Positions 1 through 14,649 of a stretch of DNA of 64,000 bases are shown piece after piece; position 1 is the first letter of the stretch, and each line of letters begins with the position of its first letter. The notes under the pieces were generated by a model. The model ran no database searches and was not told where the DNA came from. It saw only the letters and a list, made by a program, of their open reading frames with translations. Position numbers and translations under genes: made by a program. The DNA comes from Wuchereria bancrofti (taxonomy: Eukaryota; Nematoda; Chromadorea; Rhabditida; Onchocercidae): the NCBI GenBank assembly GCA_005281725.1, contig SSBO01000003.1:206154-270153 (forward strand), read 5' to 3'.

Positions 1-90
1 GATAAAAAAATTGTTGTTGAAAAGATTTGTTAAAATTCGTATTTATAAAATGAAAAATTATTTAATAATAATAATTAGAAAATGGGGAAA

Positions 91-130
<40 letters not shown>

Positions 131-150
131 AAGAGGGAAAGAAAAGAAAA
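91..150. repeat. GA microsatellite and purine tract
   Basis: A run of GA dinucleotides at about 94-121 continues into GGGA/AAAG purine sequence. Similar GA or CT tracts recur at 752-800, 860-900, 11728-11765, 12068-12095, 23049-23080, 28200-28222 and 29444-29482. Confidence 0.9.
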
Positions 151-800
151 AAGCATCAGTAAATGATTTACTTCCCAGATGTAAATTTAGAGGAAATTTT
201 CATAACTTTAGCAAAAAGAAGCAAATTATTATTGCTTTTATTCGCTAGCTCTTTAGCGTAATTAATTATAAATTTCATTACGAGAAGAGAAAAAAAGATT
301 GGGAAAAGGAAAAAGTTAAAATAATTGAAAAAGTTGATAAGAAAAAAGTGAAAAAAAAAAGACTGGAAAAAAGAGAAAAAATTTTCGAAATTGGCTAAAA
401 AAACAAAAAAAAAAAATTAGAAATTACAAAAAAAAAAAAAAATCTTATTTGCAGTCTTTTCTTTTAAAATCTTTTCTAACTTTACTCTCACTTTATATCT
501 AATATTATCAGTGATAACAGTAGTAAATAATAATAATTGATAATAATAATAATGATGATAACAATGACGATAATAATGGTAGTAATGATAATGATAATTG
601 TAACTAATAAATGAATGAACCATAATTAAATATAATTTCAATATATTCTTCCTTCTTATCTTTTTCTCTATTTTTTTTTTACATATTACCATTCATATTA
701 TATATTACATATATCGTTTTTTTTTATTTCATTCAGTTTAAAATATTCTGATCTTCTCTCTCTCTCTCTCCCTCTCTCCCTCCCTCTCTCTCTTTATCTC

Positions 801-1005
801 TTAGTGATTATCTATCAAAATTTGCTCCATCTAACTTTTCAAATAGCTAAATTATCACCTTTTCTCTCTCCCTCTATCTCTCTCTCTCTCTCTCTTTGTC
901 TCTTAGTGACTATTTATCAAAATTTGCTTCATCTAACTTTTCAAATAGCTAAATTATCACCTTTTTTCTCCCTCTCTCCCTCCCCTCTCTCTCTCTCCTA
1001 TCCTT
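801..1005. repeat. Tandem duplication of about 102 bp ending in CT microsatellite
   Basis: A block starting TTAGTGA at 801 is repeated starting at 903. Each copy contains the words CAAAATTTGCT and CTTTTCAAATAGC, followed by a CT-rich tract. The open frame that runs through both copies is therefore repeat-derived in its first half. Confidence 0.85.
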
Positions 1006-2050
1006 CTCCCTCCTCTTTTTTCATAATTCTCCTTTCCTCCTCCTCCTCCTCCTCTATCATTGTGATCATTCTTTCTTCTCTTCATTTCAACTACCCTTTC
1101 AGCAAATCAAATCGACCTCCAATTGATGACAACGATGCTGACGACGACAAAACTTCAGCAAACGATGATGTTGACAGTCGTGTCATATACCATAAGCACG
1201 ACAGTGTCAACCTTTCCTATCCTTTTCCTTTTTTTTTTTTTTTTTTTTGATAAATTAGAAAGCTGATGGTAATTACTGTACTATGATAATTACTGTATTA
1301 TCATTTTATATTCATTCAAATTTAAATTTCTACAATTTAAATTTATTTTATAAGTTCTTTTCTTTTTTCTTTGCTTTTCTTTCTAATGTATTACTGTTAT
1401 TTCTTTTATAAATTATAGTAATAATATTGATCGATTTGATTTATTATCACATTTTACAAATATTGAACAAAAATGAAAAAAAGAAATTAATTGATTAATT
1501 AATTGATATTTAATATAGTCATTATTATGTATAGTGAGAAAAAAAAATTCGAAAATGTGAAAAAAAAATTTGTATATGTAATGTTTTTTGAAAATTTGAA
1601 AAATATAATGTTTTTGAAAAAAAAAATTTTTTGAAAAAATTTGAAATTTCAATATAAAATATATACATATGTATGTATTAAGCGAGAAAAGAAAAAAAGA
1701 AAAATAATTCTAAGTTTATTTTGTTTTTTCTTTTCCTTTTTTTCTTTACCTAATTAATTCTAATAATTATTTTTTCGATTAGTCATTGGAAATGACAAAA
1801 CAATCAAAGATATTACTATTATTTTTCATTTTTCCTACCAATAATTATGAGGACGAATTCTTCATGATGTCAATAGAAATTTAATTAGAAGTTTGTGATA
1901 AATTAAATTATCAAACTTAAATGTGTAAATCATTTGATAATTTAGCAAATTGAACAGAGCATTTTCAGCAAAATTTTTATTACTTCTTATTAGCATTTTT
2001 TTTTTTTTTTATTTTCACTTATTCCAAATAAATTTAATTATTTTTTATTG

Positions 2051-3222
2051 AAATTTTAAATTTTCAAACTGTATATTTACATTGATATGATTGTTGTTTA
2101 ATGTTAAAGTGCTAAAAATCGTTTCTAACAACAAAGATATTTGTTGCCTAAATGATGGAACTTTAATGATAACCTAAATAATTAAATATTACAGGTAAAA
2201 TAATCAATAACTTTCCCAGTGATAACAAAAAGTTAGTTAGTTAGTTAGTTAAATCAATATAGAGTATTAATGTTTAATAATGAAATAATTATTAATTTTA
2301 ATTATTAATTATTTGATTAATTTTAATTATTAATTAACAATTTAACATTTAACAGAATTCATGCATGAAATTTTTGCTTTTATTAAATTGATAGAAAAAA
2401 TCTTTGATCAGGAAATTTCAAAAAAAAAAAAATAATAATAACACACCTACAGTATTTTCGGAATTATAAATGTTTGGTTTGATTTGACTGCCAACATTTG
2501 CATTTCATTTTTCTTTTTTGTCCCATATTGAAATGTTAATTTAAAAATTTTTAAATTAATGAAATATTTGGTTGGTAAAAATTAAATTTATTTCATTCTA
2601 ACAATATTTGATTGCATTTACTTCTTCTGTTCAAGTTNAAATTTTAAATTTTCAAACTGTATATTTACATTGATATGATTGTTGTTTAATGTTAAAGTGC
2701 TAAAAATCGTTTCTAACAACAAAGATATTTGTTGCCTAAATGATGGAACTTTAATGATAACCTAAATAATTAAATATTACAGGTAAAATAATCAATAACT
2801 TTCCCAGTGATAACAAAAAGTTAGTTAGTTAGTTAAATTAATATAGAGTATTAATTTTTAATAGTGAAATAATTATTAATTTTAATTATTAATTATTTGA
2901 TTAATTTTAATTATTAATTAACAATTTAACATTTAACAGAATTCATGCATGAAATTTTTGCTTTTATTAAATTGATAGAAAAAATCTTTGATCAGGAAAT
3001 TTCAAAAAAAAAAAAATAATAATAACACACCTACAGTATTTTCGGAATTATAAATGTTTGGTTTGATTTGACTGCCAACATTTGCATTTCATTTTTCTTT
3101 TTTGTCCCATATTGAAATGTTAATTTAAAAATTTTTAAATTAATGAAATATTTGGTTGGTAAAAATTAAATTTATTTCATTCTAACAATATTTGATTGCA
3201 TTTACTTCTTCTGTTCAAGTTT
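2051..3222. repeat. Direct duplication of about 585 bp separated by one N
   Basis: Bases 2051-2637 and 2639-3222 are almost identical. They differ by the number of TTAG units and a few substitutions. The single ambiguous base at 2638 sits exactly at the junction. This suggests two overlapping contig ends or two haplotypes joined by the assembler rather than a biological tandem repeat. No coding sequence is seen inside. Confidence 0.9.
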
Positions 3223-4373
3223 TTTCTCAATCTAAATTTTTTTCAATAAAAAAAAAAAAGAAATTTTTTCCCTTTTTTTTTTTTTAAACAAATAAATGAA
3301 ATTTCCATTTAATGTTTTATAAATTTTTCAGAAGAAAGGTCTTTTTTTTTTCTTTTTCTTTACTTTTCGTAAAATGAGAAATATAATTTTTTTTTTTCGC
3401 AATCTTTTTTTTTCTTTCTTTTTTTCCGAAAAATACAATTTTGTTTGTATTACGAATTTATTAACAATGTAATTATGTAAATTTCTGATACAAACTTATT
3501 ACAACAATTTATAATTTAATTCTGTTCAATTTTAATAAAACAAAAATATTGATTGCTTCAAATATATGATATATTACTTCTTTCTTTCATTCAAAAATTT
3601 CCTTTCCTTTTTCTTTTTTTTTATTTGGAAAATTTATTTCATTTGCATTATTTTGCAAACTATCTTTTTCATCTTTTGTTTTTTTTTTTTTTTCCATAGA
3701 TTTAAACACAAAATTTTTGTCAAATTTTGTCGTTTTATCTTTTCTTTTTTTTCTTTTCAAAAGGTTATTTGCGATGAAATTTCATCAAATTTTGAAATTT
3801 TCTTTACTTTACTTTACTTTAAATATTTGATTTTTTTTTTAATAAAAATAAAAGTATCAATCTTTACATATACATATATTAAAAAGAGTGGGTTTAAATT
3901 CCGCCTCATTTATTTAATTTTTGGTCTTTTTCTTTTCTTTTTCTTTTTTTTTTTTTTTTTTGCAATGATGTCATCTGCAAATTGCACCGCCATTTATTGA
4001 AATGATTGCAAAATTGTTGATATGCAAATTGTTTGCATTTTGTCTTCCTAAAAACTTCCCCAATTTCCTTATCTGTTATCATTCTCAAATTTAATTTGAA
4101 TATTTCCTCATTTCATTCTCTTGTTTCTTTATTTCATTGCTTTACTCATCATCATCATCATCATTTGTTATCTTTTTAAAATATCAATTAGCTTGTCATG
4201 TTTAATTTTTTTTTTTCCTTTTTTCTATTCAACAAAACAAATCATTTGATGAGTACATTTTTATATCTTATTTATTTTTTCACATTTTTTAAATGGTTCA
4301 TTTTTTTTTCTTTTTCAAATGAATCTAATTAACACATTCCGCCATATTTTTTGCGCCATATAAGCGGTAGATC

Positions 4374-4444
4374 TTGAGACGGATGTACGTGAAATCATGT
4401 CGTATAATATTAAATTCCATGAGATCACGTTACATCCGTCTCAA
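4374..4444. repeat. Imperfect inverted repeat (hairpin 1)
   Basis: The left arm (4374-4399) and right arm (4418-4444) are reverse complements except for a few positions, with an 18-base loop. The outer part is GAGACGGATGT against ACATCCGTCTC. The element is much richer in GC than its surroundings. A related hairpin lies at 9863-9924, which suggests a small dispersed element of the MITE kind or a structured RNA. No target-site duplication is obvious. Confidence 0.6.
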
Positions 4445-7400
4445 TATCTTAGCTGCTATTACCGTTACAATATTATAATTCTTCCATTAATTTAATTTAA
4501 TTCGAAAAAAAAAAAATTTTTTTTTTATTTGTTAATAATTTTATCCTTTCTTCTCTTTCTTTTTTTTTTTTTTTGTTTCTTCCAAAAATTTAACATAAAG
4601 AAATGAGAAAAGTTCAATGAAAGAAGAAAAGAAGAAAATTTTTTGAAGAATTCAATCTTTTCATTTCTTTTCAAGTTTAGTCTTTATCACACAAACATAA
4701 TTATTATTAAAAAATGGTAAAAAAAAAAAAATGTTTGTTAGAAATAAATGTTAAAATTTTTATAAAATTACATTTCCATAACATATTATCATGTATTATT
4801 TTCCATTGATATATTATTATTCTATGTTGTTTTTGCTTAAATATTCATTCAATTATTGAAGTTTTTTAAAATTGTTAAATAGATCAAATTCTCTTATTTG
4901 TTCTAACATGATAATATTTTTTAAAAAAAAAAGAAAAAGTGATTTGATCATTATTTATTGATCATTGTTATTGTTACTGTCATTATTGTAGTTATGATCA
5001 TTGCAATTATTATTATTATTATTATTAGTTATTGCTGTTTTAGTCATCATTATTATCATTAATTTATTATTACTATCATTGTAATAGTCGTCATCCATCA
5101 TTATCATCACATCCCTTTTATTATACGCACCCGTATTTTAATAGTATTATATGCACATTTATCATCATGAAAAATGTGAAATGATATTGTGAAATGTAGC
5201 TATGATAGATAAAATTTAGGTCAACAATGACAAACATCCGTCTGATTTCTGATTCAAGGTGACAGTCATCCATTTTCTCTATATTCTCGTCCTAACCCTT
5301 CTGGAATCCTCAATGATAGTAGACAAATGAATCATTCAGTGATCGAGACCACAAACTAATCATGAATTCATCATCGGAAATGATTGTGATGAGAAAGGAT
5401 GATAGAGAGAAAAGAGGAAATCAGACTAAAGTTTGAATGATTATAAAACTATTGTAAAATTTTCTTGTTTCATTGTTATATTTCTAAAATTTTGAAGCTT
5501 ATTTGATTTGATAAATTTGATCAATCTTACCACATGTAAACTAATTATTGTTATCCTCTGAATTATTTCTAATTTTTTCTTCCAATTTATTTTTGCTATC
5601 AGTTTTCTATTTTCAAAATTTGATCTTTCATTAATGATTAATGGTGGTAAATTTCAATTCCATATTTTTTATAATAATACTTATGCGTAATATGTTTTAA
5701 AGATTTTTACATTTAGCATTAGTAATATTTTTAATTTCATCTCTTTTCAAGCGATAACTTATATTTTTTAAACGAAATTTATTTTTTTATATTTAAAAGA
5801 AATGAAAAATTACTAAAATGAAATATTAATGATTGAAAAAAAAAAAAGAAAAGATTAATACTATTAATATATAAAGTAGCCAATATCATTATCAAATTTT
5901 CATTGCTTATTTCATTTTTACTTCATTTAAATTTAAAAGAAAAATTTCCTTTTCTTTTTTTTTTCTTTTTTTAACAAATATATTTAGCTAAATTTTAAAT
6001 GCTTTCTGATAACTTCCAAAATCAACGAAGGAAAAAATGTAATAATACAAAATCGTTTATTGTTTGTCGTAAAAATTTTGCACCATAAATTTCTTTGTAG
6101 TATGCAAATTTTTGCCTTCTTTCTACATTTCTAGCAGATAAAAGAAGTGAAAGAAAAAAAAAAGAAAGGAAAGAAAAGAAAAGAAAAAAAAAAAGAAACT
6201 ATGCAATAATTAATACATAAATGTAAAATATTATGGGAATTATAGTTATTTCCTCCTTTTCATTCAAATATTTTATTTTATTTACATATTAGATAGAAAG
6301 AAAAAAAGTATTTATTTAAAATATAAGGGAGAAAATGATAAATAAGAAGATGAAAGAATAAAAAGAAAAATGGAAATTAAGAATAGCTCTTGAAGAGGTT
6401 AAAGGTTAGATAGAAATAAGAAATAAAAGAAAAGGAAGGAAAATTGAAAGATTTACGATGAAAGATTTAAGAAAGAAAGAAAGAAAGAATGAAGCAAAGA
6501 TTATTTATATATTTGAAATGAAAATTATATATAATTTTTTCTTTTTGTTTTTTTTTTGCTCAAAAAAATATTTTATATTAGATAGAAAGAAGAAAGAAAA
6601 GTATTTATTAAAATATAGCTAATATTTAATTTAATTCCGTTATTATAATATGAGTAAAAAATTTAATCTGAAATTAAGTTAATGAAAATAGTAGATGAAT
6701 ATATTGCTATCAAGGAGAATTATAGGTAGATAAAAATATATACATCCAAATATTCTATAGTATAGGAAATGATTAAAGATAGAGAAATTCTTTTATAAAA
6801 AAAAATAAATAAATAAAAGTAAATAAAAATATAAGAGAAAAGTAAAAAATAAAAGAGAAAAAAAAAAGGAAGGTAACAAATAATACTTGTAAAAAAAGAA
6901 GAAAACTGTTATCCAAACATAAAGTTTATAATTTTGTTAACTATTATAAAAAAAAACAAGCAGAAATTGTTTTAATTTGTAGTGAAGTTAGTGAGAAGAA
7001 ACTAGTTGTAAACAAATTGACAACAAAAATTATTATAAGCCTAAAGATTGGATTTAGATTAGAATTTTTTCTTAGAATTATTTGTTGATTTCTTTTTTTT
7101 CTGTTTTCCTTTCTTTTTTTTTAGCTTAAGATTGAAATAGTAAATATATATGTGATAGAATAGATTTTAAAATTTTACATTTAAAAAAAAAAAAGATTTA
7201 ACTATAATTGTTTATTTGTTATTTATCGAGTAGTGATTTTTTCTTTTTTTTTTTTCAAAATATCGAACTAATTTCTTTCTTTTTTTTTTTTGTTTTATTT
7301 TTGTATATATTTCATCTTGAATTTATGTATTGTTCAAAAATTTATTTAATCAAATTATTTTTATCATCAATTTTAAATTGAAATTATTTTCTTTAAAAAA

Positions 7401-7802
7401 AAAAAAAGAAACTTTCCCATATTGTCTGTTTATCTCTGTTTTTGTTGTTTATTCCCAGACAATTCTTTCGATACTGAAAATGGTACACGCATTGATGAAT
7501 GGATGGATGGATGCCTTCGATCGTATGGAAGGAAGTATGAATCATTTTTAAAAAAATTTGAAAATTTATTAAATTAACTGATATTATATAATTTTAATTA
7601 TTATTTATTTCTTTTTTTTTTTTTCATAATTCTAATTATTATTTATTTATTCATATTTTGAAATAATATAATTCTAAAGAAAAATTTTAAATATGCAATA
7701 AATTGTGTTTTGCATTTTTGATTTTATTGGAAAGTTTAGAAATTATCATATTTTTGGTGTAAAAAATTTGAAAAAATCATTTTCTGTTAAGTTCATGAAT
7801 GT

Positions 7803-8085
7803 TTATCATATTGATATAAGGTAAGAAATTTTTTTATCATACTGATATAAGGTAAGAAATTTATTTATCATATTGATATAAGGTAAGAAATTTATTTATC
7901 ATATTGATATAAGATAAGAAATTTATTTATCATATTGATATAAGGTAAGAAATTTTTAATCATACTGATATAAGGTAAGATTTTTTATCATACTGATATA
8001 AGGTAAGAAATTTATTTATCATACTGATATAAGGTAAGAAATTTATTTATCATATTGATATAAGGTAAGAAATTTATTTATTATA
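7803..8085. repeat. Minisatellite, unit about 29-33 bp
   Basis: About nine tandem copies of a unit containing GATATAAGGTAAGAAATTT, separated by TTTATCATA or TTTATCATAC. Length differences lie mainly in the T-rich spacer of each unit. Each unit contains a splice-donor-like GGTAAG, which is probably coincidental. Confidence 0.9.
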
Positions 8086-9727
8086 GTTTAGCTATTAACA
8101 CTGTTAACAATTTTGCTTTTAATTATCTTTCATTAATTAATTTTACACAATTTTTTACTTTTTACTTTTTATTAGTTTAATTATTCTTTTTCTGTTTTGT
8201 TTTCTTCCTTTTGTTTTTTTCAACTTATTGATGTGGAATAATTTATTTTCGTTTAGATTATATCAAATAACTTTTAGTTGGTGAATTTTATATTTCGAAA
8301 CAATTCATTTCATTCCTTCTTTTTTTTCCCTGAATTTTTAACTTTTACAATATTCTCAATTATAGGATAAGAAATAAATTTTTCTCTTTTTATTTGATAA
8401 AAAAAAAATATCAAAATTTTATCAAGTATGATAATATTTTTATACTGAAATATCAAGAAAACTTTGTTTATTTGTTGGTTGAAAAAAGTAGGAAAAACTG
8501 CTATGAAATTTTCTTATCTTTAAAATGATCTCTTCTAGTTACCTATTTAATTAGGTTAATGAAGTGAGAAAAATGTAAATAGAAAGTTTAAAAGTAGAAG
8601 TAAGTAAGTAAATAAGTAAGCAAATTCATATTTGTAATATATTTATAAATATTTATATAATACATATATACTTAAAATATTTGTCCTAATTATCTGGACA
8701 AATTTGTAATTTCATTTTTCAAATTTTTTCTTTTTCTAATTTCAATTTAAAAAATTTGTTATTTAGACTAAGCAAGCATTTGTCTTTTAAGCATTTTGTA
8801 CCTTTTACATTTTGTGATGATTACTTCAACATTTATTTCAAACATTTCATTTTTTTTTTTTTTTTTTAAACATAAAAATTATTATTTTTTTTTTTTTGCT
8901 GCTATTTCATCGTTTCTTTTATTCGTTTGATTTTTCTTTTCTTTTCTTTTCTTTTCTTTTTTTCCTTTTTGCTTATTTAAATCTTTTCTATCACTTAGTG
9001 ATTTTATTTTTTTTCTTTACTTTTTTTTTTTTTTTTTTTTGTTGCACTATTTGTTCATTTATTGGTTGCATTTATCGTTTTTTCATTGTGTTAGTGTGCC
9101 TGTTAGTGCTTGGATTGTTGCTACTAATTTGTTAATTTAAATATTTTAAAAGAAAAAAAAAATTTTTTTTTTTTCACTTTTGTCATTAATGAAAAAAAAA
9201 AAAAAAAGAATGAAAAATTAGTTCATCTCAATTTATTCATGTAAAATCATTTTGAACTCATTGATCTTATTGATCTATCTATTTTGAAAAATTACTATCA
9301 GATTAATTATTGGAAAAAGAAAAAGGAAGAATTTTTACATTTGTTAATGAACAATTTTAATATATTTGAATATTTATTATATTTTAAACACTTTGTTTTC
9401 TTTTTAATTTTATAAAATAAATTTATTTTTATAAATTTAATTTTTATCAATTATTTTGTTATGCATTATAAATGGGAAATTTTCAGTTATTAATAATTTT
9501 GCTTTTTGTAATAAAATTTTGATTTAATTAATTTACAGAAATGAAAACGATGAAAGAATGTTTATTAAATGAAAAAGTGAAGAAAAAAAATTTTTTTTTC
9601 AGATTCTTAAAATTTTGTGTTTTATTTGAGCTTTTTCAATTTGATATAATTTTGATTAAATTCACAAAAAAAAAAAATCGCTACCTTTTAATTTCTATCT
9701 ATTTCTACTATTCTAACAACTAATCAG

Positions 9728-9790
9728 ATAGGTGATCAATCAATCAATCAATTGATCAATCAATTAATCAATCAATCCCGATCAATCATT
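9728..9790. repeat. CAAT tetranucleotide repeat
   Basis: Repeated CAATCAAT and GATCAATC words form a short microsatellite. Confidence 0.85.
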
Positions 9791-9862
9791 TTTCCTTTCT
9801 TTCTCGCGTCATCTTTTTTTTGTTGAAATGAAAAAAAGAAATACTTTGAAACGATTTTCAAT

Positions 9863-9924
9863 ACGGATGTGCTTGTATATCATGTACTACATGAAATGAA
9901 ATCATGAGATCATGCCACATCCGT
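9863..9924. repeat. Imperfect inverted repeat (hairpin 2)
   Basis: The left arm (9863-9884) begins ACGGATGT and the right arm (9903-9924) ends ACATCCGT. The arms are about 22 bases with several mismatches and an 18-base loop. The ends and the ATGAGATCA word match hairpin 1 at 4374-4444, so the two look like copies of one dispersed element. Confidence 0.55.
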
Positions 9925-12900
9925 CTTGACGATTGCTAAATTTCTTTTAAAATTTCAATTTTCATTATTTTCTCTATTTAAAATTTTATATTCATTATTT
10001 TCTAAAATACTTTTTTTTTTTTTTCATTAATGAAAGCAAATGTAAATAAGTAAACAAAAGAAAAAAGCACAAATAAACAAATATGATTATAACAAATATA
10101 ATTTATAAACTTTTTGCTAAATTCATGAATTTATATATTACAAAATAATGTTAAATTGTTTGCTAATTCGTAATAAACAATAATAGAATTTTCATAATTA
10201 ATACAATTAGTTATGTATAATTTTAACATTAATAAGCCAAGCAATTAATTAAATTCGGATTAGTTTGATTATTTTAAAATTCAAATTGATCAATAAAATA
10301 GTTTTTTTTTTTTTCTTTTTCTGATAAATTTCACATTCTAAAATAATATTGTTAATTATTAAAAAGAGGCAAAAAAATTAGAAACATTATCTTTTATCAT
10401 TATCATTGTATGATATATGCTTATCATAATATGGCTTATCAGATGTATCGTTTTGCTTGCTTGACTTTTTCATTTAACAAATAAAACTTTGAAAAATGAA
10501 ATGTTTACTTACATTAATACTAAATGATTTACTTAGTAAATGATTACTTACATTAATATTTCTATGCTATTATCGTCATATATGACATTAAAATTTCAAA
10601 AAATATATGTTGAAAAGAAAAGCAATGACGAATTTTTGAATATTTGAAATATGGCGAAAAGAAAATGAAAAAATTGAAGTTTGCACTAATTTTGTTGTAA
10701 ATTTTAATGAATAATAATAAATTTGTATCACAGTAAAGTGATAATGTTTTTTATCAAATATCAAATAAGACAATAATTATCAAATTAATAAAACTTTTTT
10801 TTTTTTAATTACCACAAAAAAAAATTAATTACTAAAAGAAAAATATTCTCGTTTTGGTAATTAATGATAAATCGGTATGAAAATTTACATATTACTTTGC
10901 ATAATATGAAATAAGTGTAAATAATTTTTTGCTATTTTTTAGCAATTGTTAATTTGTATACAATTTTTGCATAAAATCATATTTTTTTTTATTTTTTATT
11001 ATTTTTTTAATATTTTTTTCAACAAAATTTACTATTTTCAATTTGTAAAATATACAAAAATTAAATAAAAATGTTTTGCATGAAAATTATTTAATGTACA
11101 TTTTAATAGATACAATGTTAAAATAATCTTTTTTCCTTGCTTATCAAATGTTTTCGTTTTTTTTTCGAATTTAACTTTAAATCAATCAATAATTGAATTA
11201 ACCATTTTGCATTATCAGAAACAAACTTATTTATTTACTTTTTTTTTTTTTTGTTGTTGTTGTCCCTGTCGATCATAAATCATTTTCATCAGTCTATCAT
11301 TAGATGCAATAGCCAATAAACAAATCAGATTATTATTAAATTCTTCCGCATACCTTTTTTTTTCAAGAATTTAATTTAAAATAAATATTCTGAGGTTGAT
11401 ATATCGATTTTTTTCTTTTCAAAAATGATTAAATTTTATTAGATGTATATATTTGTTTATTTATTTTCTTCATATCTCAATCAATCAAATACATTTGAGT
11501 GTTTGAGTTGAAATTAAACTTTTTTAGCTCAAAAATTAAATTTGAAAATTTTTCAAAAATAATAAACGAATAAAATTGCTAATTTCGATAGGTTTTAGAC
11601 ATTTTAATTAGTAATCACATCTAATTTTGCTTGGAATGAAGTGCCAACTGCTTCGATCATTGATTTATTCTGCATATGAACCAAAAAAAAAAGGGAAGAA
11701 AATGAAAAGAAAGAAAAGGTAAAGATAAGGAGAGAGAGAGAGAGAGAGAAAGAGAAAGAAAGAAGAAAAGAAGAGAAAAGAAAAAGAAAATATATGATTG
11801 GATGAATTTTTTGCAAATGTTAGTTTGAATGATAAAAAAAAAGTTTGTTACTTTAAATGATAAGAAAAACATGCGAATTTTTCTTCTTGAAACTAAACTC
11901 TCTTCATTGTTAGAATGAAAATTAATGTTTTTAAAAAAGGAAAAGAAATGAAAAATGAAAGAATGATGAAAAGAGAAAAAGATTAAAAGTAAATGATGAA
12001 AGGAGCAATGAAATAAATTTAAAAAAAAAAAAAGAAAAAGCATAGAGAAATGAGAAAAGAGAGGAAAAGGGAGAGAGAGAGAAAGAGAGAGAGGATAGTT
12101 TAATGTTTGAAAATAATTACTCTTTCCTTTTTGCCAATTTCTCGATTGATCAATTGGCAAAAAAAAAAATTTGTTTTAAAAAGAATTTTTTGCCTGATTT
12201 ATTTTCAAAAATAACATATAAATCATAATAATAATTTAAAAAATTAATAACATTGATGACAATGATGATAATAATAATAGAAATAATAATAACTAATAAT
12301 AATAATATTTGATAATAATAACTGATAGTAATAATAATTGATAATAATAATATAATAATAATAATAGTAATAACAATAATAAATCACAACAATTCGTTTC
12401 AATTCAATATCAATATTATTTACATATTTGTGTCATTAAATAATTAAACAACAAAATTACAAATTTCCCCTTTTATTTTCGAATAATTAAAAGAAAAATG
12501 TTGAAAATAGGATGAATGAGATGAAATTATGACTTAATTTAAATTTATTTAATTTTGATTTCATTCCCAACAAGAAAAAAAGTTAATAAAACGTCACAAT
12601 GGCAACGGAGCATATTTTCTATTTAATCGAATTGACAAACTGCTACGTCGTCAAATGATGTGTCATTCATTTCATTTCATTTTCTCATTATTTTCTACAA
12701 ATTACATTATTGAATAAAAACCAAAAAAAAAAAAGAAATGAAAAAAAAAAATTTTTCGAAAAAATTGAACGAAAAAAAAAAAGAAAAATTAAAGAAAGGA
12801 AAGAAAAATTAAAGAAAAAAATGAAAATGAAAAAAGGAATGGAAAAAGAAAAAAACGATAAGTGAAAAGTGATAGAATGGAAAATACGATATAATCTAAG

Positions 12901-14649
12901 AATTAGTTTTGAGAAATATTTAAAAGTGAAAAAATTTGTTACAATATTTTTGGAAATTTTAATTTGAATTATTGTATGTTTAATTGTTAATATGTATACA
13001 TATAAATAAGCATGATTTTCCGGTTTATTAAAATATTTGATAGGGTTAAGAATATTTCATGAAAAATTTAATTGAAAACAGGCAATTAATCATTTTGTAT
13101 GTATGACTCAATCAGTTTAATTTTGAAATGCTTGAAAAAAATAAAGGAAAAATTGGTAATGGAAAACGAATGAACAATGCATTTTTATTATTTGTAACTT
13201 TAATTATTCATTTTCATTCATAAATTATACTTTTTTACAAAAATTATCATCCATCATTTTAATAATAAATTTCTTGAAATTATGCAAAATTCATATATTA
13301 ATATTTCAGTTTTTAAAAAAAAAAATTGAAATTTTGAAATTTGCAAATAAAAATTTTATCTTTCGTTTTGATAATTTTGATAATGAATATTAATCAAAAT
13401 TTGCTTCAATGATGAAAATGAAAAAATTTTTATTGCAATAATGAAAATGTATAATTCATCGTTCAATAATGAAAATGAATAATTTATATTTGGATGATAA
13501 AAATGAATAAATCAGATTTTAAAAATGGAAATGAATGATTCATACTTTACTGATAATACAATCGATTGTTATACTTCGAGAATTAAAATGAATGACTCAT
13601 GCTTTGCTGATAATGCATTTGATTGATATATTTGATAAACTGCAAGCAGCTGTTTGGTAATATTTCAAATGTAATATTTATGAAATTTTTGCTAAAAAAA
13701 AAAAAATGTAATTATCATTTTTTAGTTAGTCAAATTATTTGCAATGATAAATTTACAATTAGAATAAAAGAGATGAAATGAAATAAATTCATGAATAGAT
13801 AAAAAATGATTGGTAAAATAGTTGAAGCTAAATAACTAATTAATCCTTTCTTCAAAATTTTTCAGACACAACTAATTAGCATGCAGTAATTAGAAGAACA
13901 GTTGTCATCTTAAAGTGAAATATTTTCATTATTAAATTTTTAAAACAATCAATGCTTCATTAGTTAATGAAACACACAAATTACATGCAATTAATATCAT
14001 TAAAAAATGAATATTTTTTTCTAAAAAAAGATTTATATCGTTAAAAAATAAACACAAATACATTTTTTTTACCTTTTAAGTTTTTTAATTAATTAATTAA
14101 CTAATTGCTCACGTTGTATATGAAGTAATGAATGTATATGTAAATATTTATCAAATATAGATAAACTTGATTGTTCACGAATTTTTATTTTTTAAAAAAT
14201 TTTTCTGGCTTGCTTGCTGAATTTTTTTAAGAACACATGAATACTGATAACAGCAATAATAATCGTAGAGAATAATGATAATGATAATAATCATGATAAA
14301 ATAACAAATGAAAAAATTTTCTCGAAGCAATTTCCTAAAGAAAAAAAACTTTTAGATTAATTAGAAATGATCAAATTACCGCTAGCAGGAACTTTTGCTA
14401 TTATATTTTGCTTTTTAATTTTTGAAAAAAAAAATCTTTCTCTTCTTAAGAAAAAAAGAAAAAAATTCTTTGAAAACTTAAAAGCTTTTATTATCATTTC
14501 TTTTTTTTTAATTCATCTAGATTTAAATTTACTTTTTCTTATTAATTTCACTCTCTCATTCATTTATTACTTTTCATCTAAACTTTTAAAATTGCAGCTG
14601 TTATTTAAATGAAATATTCATACAATTCATACTTTTTTATTAATTAAAT

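Noticed and set aside
804..1250. Plus-strand open frame of 148 codons with an acidic part near 1100-1200
   Set aside because: Its first half is a tandem duplication plus CT microsatellite. The acidic part follows a CTTTCAG but has no donor or partner exon.
3906..4088. Minus-strand frame with a Cys/Lys-rich head
   Set aside because: Short, with a tail that is a poly-Lys translation of a T-run, and no splice or domain support.
5225..5400. Less AT-rich patch that might be an exon
   Set aside because: No frame stays open for long with an acceptor and donor in agreement.
7803..8085. CRISPR-like array
   Set aside because: Units are directly tandem with no unique spacers, and the context is eukaryotic.
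11604..12160. Two overlapping minus-strand frames rich in Ser, Leu and Phe
   Set aside because: They translate GA/AAAG purine tracts and have no folded-protein character.
12585..12670. GC-richer patch with CGTCACAATGGCAACGGAG
   Set aside because: No open frame or dyad of useful length and no similarity to other parts of the window.
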